From Domibacillus indicus (GTDB taxonomy: Bacteria; Bacillota; Bacilli; Bacillales; Domibacillaceae), in contig NZ_JAMBOO010000017.1 in NCBI RefSeq assembly GCF_023715895.1, positions 1 through 64,000 on the forward strand: 64,000 bases of DNA, written 5' to 3'. This document shows, piece by piece, positions 36,143 through 43,912 of this stretch. The notes beneath the pieces were generated by a model. The model saw nothing but the letters and a program-made list of their open reading frames with translations. It was not told the DNA's origin and ran no database searches. Made by a program: the position numbers and the translations under genes. The number at the start of each line of letters is the position of its first letter. The stretch's first letter is position 1.

Positions 36143-36444
36143 GCAGTCCTTTAATGAATATAGGAAGGAAAAACTCATAAAAGAAAATTAAATAATGACA
36201 TGCTGAATGTAAGAAAATAAATTGCAGAAAATAATATAGCGAAACTGTGAACTTCTAAATGAAAAACCCTGACCTGCATCCAGAAAAAGTTGAAAATCAT
36301 TAAAGGAGAAAACAACGTATTGTGATCAATTGAAATTTGCGGGGTGTAAAAGGCTAAGATTTTAAAATTAAATATCTTTAAAAATTTAATATTTTATTAA
36401 GTATATGCTGTAGAAAAACCATATGATGAAAACATATGGCTTTT
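36143..36444. other. intergenic stretch without a gene
   Basis: AT-rich; stops in all frames. A hairpin CATATG... near 36418-36442 (AAAACCATATG / CATATGGCTTTT) is the likely terminator of the minus-strand Mrr-like gene. Confidence 0.45.
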
Positions 36445-37041
36445 CTATTCCTTACTTTGCTTTTTTTCCTTACTTGGATTAAATAATTCCTCAAAGAATC
36501 TATCTATACCTTCAAATATAAGATCAAAGAATCCTTTTTGTAGTGGTTGGTTTAACCAACTTTCCTTTTTACCAAGCCAATACATAGCCAGATCGTGTCC
36601 GCTAATAAGCTCAATACCTAGACCATCCGCATACTTTAGAGCATTTTCATTGTAGGAAGATGTTGTAACGAAGTAACCACCCTTTGCGTTATTTTTTACT
36701 ATATTAGAGTGAAGAATAGAGATAGGTTCATAAGTAATTTTGTCACTAGGTTTATAACATTTAACCTGTGCTAAAAATAAGTCTCCATTGATTGCATGTT
36801 TTATATCAATACCAAAGTCACCAGATTTTTTAGTTGTCTCTGCTTTTCCACCTAGAATATCTTGCATTATAAGAGCTACAAACTCTTCAAAATTGTATGG
36901 ATCTTCTATTACTTCCTCTGTTATTTTTATAATTTGTTCAACATTAGGGTCATTTGAACTTATAACAATGGGTTCTTTTTTCTTGAAACGATTATAGATG
37001 CCCAGTGCTAATGTTTCATATAATTGATTTTTACTATGCAT
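36445..37041 (-). CDS. Mrr-like restriction endonuclease
   Basis: 198 residues from the ATG at 37041 (AAGGAGA site). After a short helical N-terminus it has the Mrr_cat PD-(D/E)xK fold: NFEEFVALIMQDILGGKAE, SGDFGIDI (Asp) and FLAQVKCYK (Gln-x-Lys), followed by KGGYFVTTSSYNENAL and IELISGHDLA. Mrr-type enzymes cut methylated DNA (type IV). The IS3 element inserted ~80 bp upstream may have cut off its original promoter. Confidence 0.87.
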   Translation of the reverse strand: MHSKNQLYETLALGIYNRFKKKEPIVISSNDPNVEQIIKITEEVIEDPYNFEEFVALIMQDILGGKAETTKKSGDFGIDIKHAINGDLFLAQVKCYKPSDKITYEPISILHSNIVKNNAKGGYFVTTSSYNENALKYADGLGIELISGHDLAMYWLGKKESWLNQPLQKGFFDLIFEGIDRFFEELFNPSKEKKQSKE

Positions 37042-37169
37042 CAAATATCTCCTTATTAAGTGTAGATAATTTATATTTTTTACACTTTAGGATAAAAGTA
37101 TTCATTTAGATGAAGTAATGTTGAAATGTCAACACTAAACCAGACAATTTTCTTAAGGGACGATCGTTT

Positions 37170-37976
37170 GTATTCAATTGGACTTATGTAGCCTAGTGTT
37201 CCATGAATTCGCAGCTTGTTAAACCAGTTAACATAATCACTGAATTCAAGCGTAAAATGCTCTAAACTATCAAACTTCGTCTATCTGACAAACTCTGTTT
37301 AAATGGTTTTAAACGTGGCTTCCGCCACGGCATTATCATATGGACAGCCTTTCATGCTTAAAGAGTGGCCAATCTGGAAGGCCGCTAACGTTTCGTCGAT
37401 GAGCTGGTTTTTAAACTCACTGTCACAATCGGTGTGGAACAGCTGGATATCTCGCAGATCACCTTGAATGAAAGAAAAAGCCCGTACGACAAGGCTCTCA
37501 TCTTTGTTGGGTCCTGTGCTCAAGCCAATGATTTCGCGATTAAAGAGATCGACAAAGATACATACGTAATGACATTTGTTTTTGACTTTGAAATATGTTA
37601 AATCACTGACGACTACTTTTTTCGCTTTTGTCTGCTCAAACTCGCGTTTCAATTCATTTGCCTGAGCTGACTCATTATAGGGAGTTTTCTGCGGCTTGAA
37701 CTGTGCCACTGTATAGGGAGAAACAAGCCCTTGTTCCTTCATGATACGGCCAATACGTCTCCTGGAAACCGTAAATCCACGCTTATGCAGTTCGACTTTG
37801 ATCTTGCGCGTGCCGTAGGCACTTCGGTTTTGTTCGAAAATCTCTATGACAGCGCCTGTTACGTCGTCTTCTGACTGACGTTCTTTGGCCTCATAATAGT
37901 ACGTACTACGTGAGATTTGCAGGACGCTGCACATTGATGATACCCGAGTATTTGTCTTTATTTCGCTTAATGACAT
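37170..37976 (-). pseudogene. IS3-family transposase OrfB with two nonsense mutations
   Basis: Intact up to 37299 with DDE residues in VVVSDLTYF, LFHTDCDSEF and NAVAEATF. Then TAA replaces a Lys codon and a TAG follows eight codons later, after which the frame reads on to the normal end (FDSLEHFTLEFSDYVNWFNK, TLGYISPIEYKRSSLKKIV). The start of the open frame overlaps the end of orfA, where a programmed frameshift normally joins them. Confidence 0.85.
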
Positions 37977-38261
37977 TTAATTTCGTCCCATGATCAGCGC
38001 GGCTTGCTTTAAAATATCATTTTTCATTCTAAGCTGCTTTAGTTCCTTGCGAAGTTCCAAAAGCTCCTGCTGTTCAGAAGAACGATTGTCTTTCTCTTTA
38101 AAAGAACCGGAGGTTTCATCCTGGTTGATCCACCGGTCAAGAGAGGACGGAGTCAGATCATATTCATTAATAATGGCTCGTTTCGTTTTTCCATTCTGGT
38201 ACAGCTGCACCATTTGCTTTTTGAACTCGGGCGTGAATGTGCGGCGTTCTCGCTTTGTCAT
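37977..38261 (-). CDS. IS3-family transposase OrfA
   Basis: 94 residues with GAGGAG upstream. An HTH (RTFTPEFKKQMVQLYQNGKT, YDLTPSSLDRWINQ) and a leucine-zipper-like helix (LRKELKQLRMKNDILKQAAL) are typical of IS3 OrfA. Confidence 0.9.
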   Translation of the reverse strand: MTKRERRTFTPEFKKQMVQLYQNGKTKRAIINEYDLTPSSLDRWINQDETSGSFKEKDNRSSEQQELLELRKELKQLRMKNDILKQAALIMGRN

Positions 38262-38338
38262 AGTTGGAGCTCCTCATCTGTTTTAGGTCAAGTGTACGTG
38301 ACCTTAATTTTTCTGTCCAGATAAGTGTAGACGCTCCA

Positions 38339-38693
38339 CTCCAAGTCTTGAATTTTAAAGTTAATTAATAGAAAGGAGCCCTTTAAACAAAGGGCTCCTT
38401 TTAATTTCCACTTAGCAACCGTGCATACTACAACGAGATTCTCTTTCATCATGTAATCAGCTCCTTTACCTAATCAGTAACAAACGGCCATTCTCAGGTT
38501 GAAGGGAGATAACAATGCTTTTCTATCTACATAGGGAAGTTCAACCGCATTCACCCGCAGCTCGCTCCTAGTAGCTTATAATAAATTGATAGTTTTTTGT
38601 ATCAGCTGTGTCGCTAACATTTCCGATATTCTTCATTATAATATACTAAAAGCACGTGCTAATATATAGCACGTGCTTTTAGTACTAATCAAA
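38339..38693. other. intergenic region with hairpin and possible peptide
   Basis: A perfect 12-bp hairpin with T4 (AAGGAGCCCTTT / AAAGGGCTCCTT, 38373-38402) is likely a terminator. On the minus strand, ATG at about 38457 with AAAGGAG encodes MMKENLVVVCTVAKWK and runs on into the hairpin and the IS; it may be a short peptide gene cut by the IS. Nothing else seen. Confidence 0.45.
38644..38684. terminator. bidirectional terminator of the GHKL ATPase gene
   Basis: Perfect 18-bp stem TACTAAAAGCACGTGCTA / TAGCACGTGCTTTTAGTA with a 5-nt loop, 10 bp past the stop. Confidence 0.85.
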
Positions 38694-41087
38694 TCAATCT
38701 TCTACTGCGGTAAAAGAATTCAACATATTTAATGTAGGAATAATAAATGGAGCATATGCTTCACAAATCTTTTCGACATCTTCTAAAGAATTAAATCCTT
38801 TAGAATTCTCCTCATCCTCTTTAACAAGAGAATATGCTGCTAGCCCTAACATTGTCATTCCATAGATAAACTTGTTTTTAGTTAAGTCTTTTAAGCTTTT
38901 ACGGGCAGAACTTATTTCTGATTTCAATGCTGTATTATCCGCATTGAACATAAAAGTTAAAGAATCTGTGCTGTCAATAATTTTTAATACACGCTTAGCA
39001 TTAAAATTATGTTGTTCCCAATCTTCTTTTGTAACTGTTGAGATATTTGGCAGCTTTAATTTACTTTGGGACGGGGCATTTCCTGTACCACCGGTATTTC
39101 CACCAGTGGTGCCACCTCCGCCATCTCCCCCAGATGGTTTAAAAGGCTTGACAATTGTAAGTTTAAATTCATTGCTGAAAATTTCATCTGCTGTGTCATT
39201 TTCCACATCAAACCTAAATTTTACTATATCATTTTCCGTATAAACACTTGGAGGGTTAAATGACAATGATGCATTACCATTTTTAAGCTTTAGTGAGTAA
39301 TCTAATGGTGTAGGATTCAATCCAGGTTGTACTAAGAATAATTGGCTTTTCCAATCTGATCCTTCTCTTATGAAAAGGTCATCATTAGCATCTGTTTCGA
39401 ATTTAATGCGAGATTTTTTTCCTTCTTGATTGTTTCCTTTAAAGACATAACCGTCTTGCTGGCCATAAAATCTAAAGAAGGTTGGAGTCTCTTTTCCTAC
39501 AAAATTTTCTGATCCGTCACCTTCCTCGTCAATCTCACCAGAACCAATACCATCGTCACCTGGAATGTCAATTCCTAAATCTAGTAACTGGTTTAAAACT
39601 TCTGTATTCTTAACGACTTTTTTTAAAGCATCTGCTAAAGGCTTATTATCAGCCATATTGTTTTTAATCATTTCTTGAATTCGAGCCTCATTTAATCGCT
39701 TAAGATTTGCTTCGTATGCTAGATAATTTTCTAGCTCTTTTTTTATTTCTTCAGCGAAAGGCGAATCCACTAACCGGTCACGACTGTTCATGAATAATTT
39801 TTCAATTGCTACATTACTTAGGTGAGAGCAATCAACAATTGTTAAAGTATCATCCTTAATCTCATTTAGTTTGAGTCTCTTACGTGAATAAATAGCCTTA
39901 TCAAGCATGGCATGGGTTTGGCCATTTAAAGAGAAAATGACCCCGGTACCACGTAAGAACTTTGAAAGCGTTCCTCTCTTAAAGACATATGTTGAACAGC
40001 TTAGAGTCTCTCCTTGCACAGTCATTGTAGTATACGTGGGGAAGCCTTCCTCTAAGTCTCCTTGACGAGAATCAGTAAAGTAGTCTAATAATCCATCAGC
40101 AAATACATTTTTAGACCCTTGTGCTCTAAAAGCCCGGAATTCACAAAAACGAACAGGAACTGTCATTTTGGGTAAACGCATTTTAATAGCATGACCTAAT
40201 CCATTATCTAAAAGAATACTAGTTTTATGTGCACCAATTTCGTAATCAAATAACTTAATGAATGTTCCATAGTTTACTTCAGTACCACATAAAGCCGATG
40301 CATTCGGAATAATTGGGAATGTATCTGCACTGAATCCTAAAATAGAGCCTTTCTTCGGATTCATATCTGCAGCAATTGGTGCCAAATACTCAACTACCGA
40401 ACTGCGCATGTTGCCAGTTGGGGGAGTACGCCGAATTACTGTAAATGCCCACTGATTATTACGAGAGTTTGTAGGATCGACTAAAGCAGGGTTTTTACGA
40501 GTAACAACAACTTGTAGCTCTGTAAACTTTGCTACGCCACTTCCTCCCATGTTATGTTTTCCTTGAACAATTGAGATTCGGATTTTATTGCTTTTTCCTA
40601 GTGATAAAATAGTGTCGGGTAAGCTGTCAGGTGTTTGTCCTTCTCCGCGATCTGCAATTGTAATATTAGGATTTTCAGGCGATTTAGCACCGGTTAAGGA
40701 AACTGCAACTAACCGTGAAATGTCGTCTTTAATCAGTTTTATATCAGAAGCTGTACTGTAGCGTTCTTGAATATATTTAAGTATTTTTTCTTTAGTTCTA
40801 GCTGGATCTAGGATATTGTCTAAGTCAATTCCTAGCTCTTTACCAGCATTCATTAAGATAGCATCGAAAGAATTGACAACCTTTTCTACTATGGAAGAAA
40901 CTGGATGACTTTGCTGATTTCCAATGCTAGAGTAGTTGTTTTCAGTGTCACCTAAATATCTCCATACTTTGTCATCGTGCCAATAGCCTTTTTTTACAAG
41001 AAAATCAATGAGTTCTTGAGTTGTTTCGATATTACAAATTGCTTTTACCTCATCTGATGTAAGATATATGTCTTTTACAATACTCAT
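38694..41087 (-). CDS. GHKL (Hsp90/MutL-like) ATPase of a putative defence pair
   Basis: 797 residues; TGGAGGT before the ATG. The N-terminal half has the Bergerat ATP site: N box SSIVEKVVNSFDAILM, G1 ITIADRGEGQTPDSL, and lid/G2 LGKSNK ... QGKHNMGGSGVAKF. Residues about 450-500 are helical. Then comes an acidic Gly-rich linker, a beta-rich domain (about 535-655), a poly-Gly stretch (GGDGGGGTTGGNTGG) and a C-terminal helical domain. No nuclease motif is obvious. It is divergently transcribed from a DndB-like gene, with shared GAGCSGCTC sites. GHKL ATPases of the MutL/MORC type occur in restriction-like systems. The function here is unknown. Confidence 0.8.
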   Translation of the reverse strand: MSIVKDIYLTSDEVKAICNIETTQELIDFLVKKGYWHDDKVWRYLGDTENNYSSIGNQQSHPVSSIVEKVVNSFDAILMNAGKELGIDLDNILDPARTKEKILKYIQERYSTASDIKLIKDDISRLVAVSLTGAKSPENPNITIADRGEGQTPDSLPDTILSLGKSNKIRISIVQGKHNMGGSGVAKFTELQVVVTRKNPALVDPTNSRNNQWAFTVIRRTPPTGNMRSSVVEYLAPIAADMNPKKGSILGFSADTFPIIPNASALCGTEVNYGTFIKLFDYEIGAHKTSILLDNGLGHAIKMRLPKMTVPVRFCEFRAFRAQGSKNVFADGLLDYFTDSRQGDLEEGFPTYTTMTVQGETLSCSTYVFKRGTLSKFLRGTGVIFSLNGQTHAMLDKAIYSRKRLKLNEIKDDTLTIVDCSHLSNVAIEKLFMNSRDRLVDSPFAEEIKKELENYLAYEANLKRLNEARIQEMIKNNMADNKPLADALKKVVKNTEVLNQLLDLGIDIPGDDGIGSGEIDEEGDGSENFVGKETPTFFRFYGQQDGYVFKGNNQEGKKSRIKFETDANDDLFIREGSDWKSQLFLVQPGLNPTPLDYSLKLKNGNASLSFNPPSVYTENDIVKFRFDVENDTADEIFSNEFKLTIVKPFKPSGGDGGGGTTGGNTGGTGNAPSQSKLKLPNISTVTKEDWEQHNFNAKRVLKIIDSTDSLTFMFNADNTALKSEISSARKSLKDLTKNKFIYGMTMLGLAAYSLVKEDEENSKGFNSLEDVEKICEAYAPFIIPTLNMLNSFTAVED

Positions 41088-41109
41088 AATTATGTACCTC
41101 CATGTTTTT

Positions 41110-41118
41110 GAGCGGCTC
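41110..41118. promoter_or_regulatory. GAGCGGCTC site, just downstream of the GHKL gene promoter
   Basis: On the minus strand TTGACA, 17 bp, TTTAAT forms a good sigmaA promoter (about 41127-41155), and the 9-mer lies between it and the ribosome site, an operator position. The same 9-mer occurs at 42435 and 42521; partial copies lie at 41199 and 42453. Confidence 0.6.
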
Positions 41119-41198
41119 GTTTGTAATTATTAAATAACAAGAATCATGATTTGTCAAATATTTTTTTAATAAATAAAACGAAAAACGGTTTTTATAAA

Positions 41199-41250
41199 AA
41201 GCCGCTCAGAAAATATGTGTGTTGATACAAAAGAAAGTTATTATTCTAAT
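41199..41250 (+). promoter_or_regulatory. promoter of the DGQHR gene with a partial GAGCSGCTC site
   Basis: TTGATA (41222-41227), 17 bp, TCTAAT (41245-41250). AAGCCGCTCA at 41199-41208 lies just upstream of the -35. This supports joint control of both divergent genes. Confidence 0.55.
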
Positions 41251-41346
41251 TCAGTTTTAAAGTTGTTTGGTAATTAAAATGAAAAAGGTTTGCAATAAAT
41301 TCGAGGTAATGGTAAGTTTATTACATATTAATCTAGAGGTGAGGAA

Positions 41347-42429
41347 ATGTCGACGTCAAATTCAATCAAAATTTCATTCAAGGGATCGAAAGGAAACCAA
41401 TTCGGGAGAGAAACTTACGTAACAATGATTCCTTTTAATAAATTGGAAAGTTTCTTTAAAGTTTTTCCGGAAGTTCAACGGAAATTAAGTAAGCCGCGTG
41501 TCAAATCAATTGCAAAATACATCTTAGATGGTATTGACAAAAAGAGAATGACATTCTTAAGTGCTATTACAGTAACATGTAAGAGTGAAATTGATTATAA
41601 CGAAGAAGAATCTACAATTGATGTAGATATTAGCACTGTTTTCTCTATTAATGATGGGCAACATCGATCTGAAGCTATTAAATTGGCCATTGCAACCCTA
41701 AAAGAAGATATTGAAAAATCTATTAATCATAATGAAAAAGAAAAGCTTAATGAAAAACTTAATATTTTAGAAAATATGACTATTCCAGTTGTGATTTTCA
41801 CAGGAATTGATCAAAAGGGTGAGCAACAACTATTCCATGATTTGAATCTTTTGGCTGGTAAACCTAATAAGTCCATTGCATTAAATTTTGATTCAAGTGA
41901 TCAATATAATCAACTTGCTAAGGATCTGGCTAAAAACAACCAGCAGTTATTAAGATTGAACATTGAAACTGAAAAGACTCAAATTCGTGGTAATAACAAT
42001 CAAATCATGGTTCTTTCTACTTTAAGAAACATGTTATGTTTTATTATTACAGGCGCAAACAAGGACAAAGATGGACTCTTGAACATTGAAACTTATGATG
42101 ATTTGCGTAATACACTTGATGAAATTATTAACTTGTTGTTTGAAGTATTGCCAGAAGATGCTTCTAATCGTGATAAATATATTATTGGTACAGCCGCTAC
42201 GATTCAAGGGATTGGTAAATACCTTAACGAAGTGATTTATAATCAAAATAATCTCGATTGGCAAAATGAAATCAGGAAGTTGGGAACTATTGATTGGTCC
42301 CATAATAGTTCAGTATGGGAAGGTTATGGGGGCAGTTACATTCCTGAGAAAAATAAGTTTGTATTTACTGGTACTAGCTCTGGTATAAATGGTGTTTATG
42401 AAGCACTTAAAAATACTTTAAATAAATAA
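41347..42429 (+). CDS. DndB-like DGQHR domain protein
   Basis: 360 residues; GAGGTGAGGAA before the ATG. The signature is FSINDGQHRSEAIKLAI (DGQHR, about residue 100), with FHDLNLLAGKPNKSIALNF further on, as in DndB, the regulator of phosphorothioate modification. No dndCDE or ssp genes are in this window, so the protein is an orphan of that family paired with a GHKL ATPase. It may regulate the pair, given the repeated sites, or bind DNA ends or modified DNA. Its length (360) is close to DndB's. Confidence 0.85.
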   Translation: MSTSNSIKISFKGSKGNQFGRETYVTMIPFNKLESFFKVFPEVQRKLSKPRVKSIAKYILDGIDKKRMTFLSAITVTCKSEIDYNEEESTIDVDISTVFSINDGQHRSEAIKLAIATLKEDIEKSINHNEKEKLNEKLNILENMTIPVVIFTGIDQKGEQQLFHDLNLLAGKPNKSIALNFDSSDQYNQLAKDLAKNNQQLLRLNIETEKTQIRGNNNQIMVLSTLRNMLCFIITGANKDKDGLLNIETYDDLRNTLDEIINLLFEVLPEDASNRDKYIIGTAATIQGIGKYLNEVIYNQNNLDWQNEIRKLGTIDWSHNSSVWEGYGGSYIPEKNKFVFTGTSSGINGVYEALKNTLNK

Positions 42430-42430
42430 A

Positions 42431-42463
42431 AAATGAGCCGCTCAATTATTATTGAGCGGCTTT
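42431..42463 (+). terminator. terminator made of two GAGCSGCTC-type arms
   Basis: 11-bp stem AGCCGCTCAAT / ATTGAGCGGCT with TATT loop directly after the DGQHR stop. The 9-mer of the regulatory sites forms the stem (GAGCCGCTC at 42435-42443). Confidence 0.75.
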
Positions 42464-42989
42464 ATATATGTATCGAGTGTTCAAGAAATATATAAATTTT
42501 TTCAGAAAAAATACAATAACGAGCCGCTCGATCGTATATTGACAAGAATTTAACTAGATAGCTGTTTAGGCGATTGTTTACCGATAAAAACTTTCAGGAG
42601 ACTGTGTTGAATGTGTTTTTGAATGATGTTTACGAATCAGCATAGGATTTGGAAATAAGAGAATAAATATATCACTAAACTACGATAGATGTTCTTGGTA
42701 GTTTGTCATTACAAATGTAAGAAACAATTGAAGCAATACGCAATAGAAGGATAATTATTAATATAGCTATCCTTATAACTCCAAGCTTTTTTCTATCTAT
42801 ATCGTCATTCCCTATTAAAAATAGTAAGTGCCTTAATATAGGACTGTTTAGCAAGCCAGTAGTTAAAAGATAAAAGACAACATGCTGAATGTTAAACATT
42901 TTATTGATCTGTAGAATAAAAGAGCAGATACTTGGTTAAAAAATACTTTAAAAAGAACGGCTAAATAGCCGCTCTTTTTGTTTTTAAGA
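42464..42989. other. intergenic region with a further GAGCCGCTC site
   Basis: CGAGCCGCTCG at 42520-42530 lies eight bases before a TTGACA, but no good -10 or gene follows. On the minus strand 42675-42899 could encode a 74-aa peptide with two hydrophobic segments (LGVIRIAILIIILLLRIASI) but it has no ribosome site. A hairpin at 42952-42979 (AGAACGGCT / AGCCGCTCT, T5) is the terminator for one or both strands. Confidence 0.45.
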
Positions 42990-43382
42990 TCATTTTGGTA
43001 TTACTCGGATTTTGATAGGAACGGTTTTAACGGTAAAGCCACTTGACTCACAAAGTGATTTTTTACACCTGCCACACTTTGGACACTTTACCCAGTAACA
43101 TACATTACATGTTGTGTTAACGGAACTATCTACTTGACCTTCACAATCATGACCCCAACATTTATTTTTGTAGGGCTTTAACTCTGACGTATGAAAGGTT
43201 TCGATAACATATTCATTAGAAGACTTGTCCTTAAATATAACACTCCATCGTTGCTTGTCCTCAACTGGATACAAGAGAGTTCCAGGTCCAGCATATTTTT
43301 TAACTGAATATTTTTTTTGTCCAGTTAATATTACAGTTTTCGTGTTTAATGCAACAGCCTGGCCTGTATGAAAATTTGTCAT
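42990..43382 (-). CDS. cysteine-rich putative zinc-binding protein (130 aa)
   Basis: Start at 43382 (MTNFHTGQAVALNTKTVIL) with GAGGAGG upstream; a further upstream in-frame start lacks a site. N-terminal beta-rich ~70 residues, then a cluster CWGHDCEG, TTCNVCYWVKCPKCGRCKKSLC that should bind one or two zinc ions. Not recognised. It sits between the GHKL/DGQHR pair and the GTPase gene. Confidence 0.65.
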   Translation of the reverse strand: MTNFHTGQAVALNTKTVILTGQKKYSVKKYAGPGTLLYPVEDKQRWSVIFKDKSSNEYVIETFHTSELKPYKNKCWGHDCEGQVDSSVNTTCNVCYWVKCPKCGRCKKSLCESSGFTVKTVPIKIRVIPK

Positions 43383-43415
43383 ACGTAGCCTCCTCGTCCT
43401 CGTATTAATCTCCAA

Positions 43416-43912
43416 CGTTAAAATATATTAGTAATTCCGAGTAGTTAGAACTTTCACTGTTAATGGGGATGCACATAAAAGAACAGGTGTAGTCTTAAAT
43501 TAGTTTGTAGGTCCAAGTTACAGCGAAGATCATATTGGATTTCGGTATGACGGAGGGATTGTTCCATACGTGATAGGAGACCATCATGATTCACTCTTTC
43601 ACATTGAGCAGAGAGAAATAGATCAGTAAATAATTCAATTCCCCTCTTACTTTCCTGACAACAGTAATACGGAAGGCAAAAAAACTTGAGATTGGGGGGA
43701 GGTTGAAGTTGGCCTTTGTAATTTAATGCTAGATAATAAGTTAGTGTTGGCGATGTTACTATGACCCAGCCTTTCAGAATCACTTTTCGCATTTACACCA
43801 TACGATAAAAAAACATTTTTACGAAGAATTTTTTGAGAAGAAAAGAATACTGTTAAACATAACCTGGAACACAAATCACGTGCTTTGGAACACTTACGGG
43901 GGGGGATGCTAC
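43416..43912. other. intergenic region with an integrase remnant
   Basis: On the minus strand about 43721-43806 reads GVNAKSDSERLGHSNIANTN, matching the SERLGHxSIxxTxxxYSH segment of tyrosine recombinases. Surrounding frames are broken. No other gene seen. The promoter of the GTPase gene should lie near 43820-43880. Confidence 0.5.

Larger units (their letters stand above)
37122..38338 (-). mobile_element. IS3-family insertion sequence (IS150-like), inactive
   Basis: About 1217 bp with related ends: TGGAGCGTCTACACTTATC at 38338 and TGAAATGTCAACACTAAAC at 37122 (shared GTCWACACT core). It holds orfA and orfB on the minus strand. I see no matching target duplication at the flanks. orfB has two nonsense codons, so it should not transpose unaided. 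A fragment of a related copy lies at 33550-33732. Confidence 0.85.

Noticed and set aside
42675-42899. 74-aa two-helix membrane peptide
   Set aside because: No ribosome binding site; hydrophobic frames of this size are common in AT-rich DNA. Kept only as a remark in the intergenic entry.
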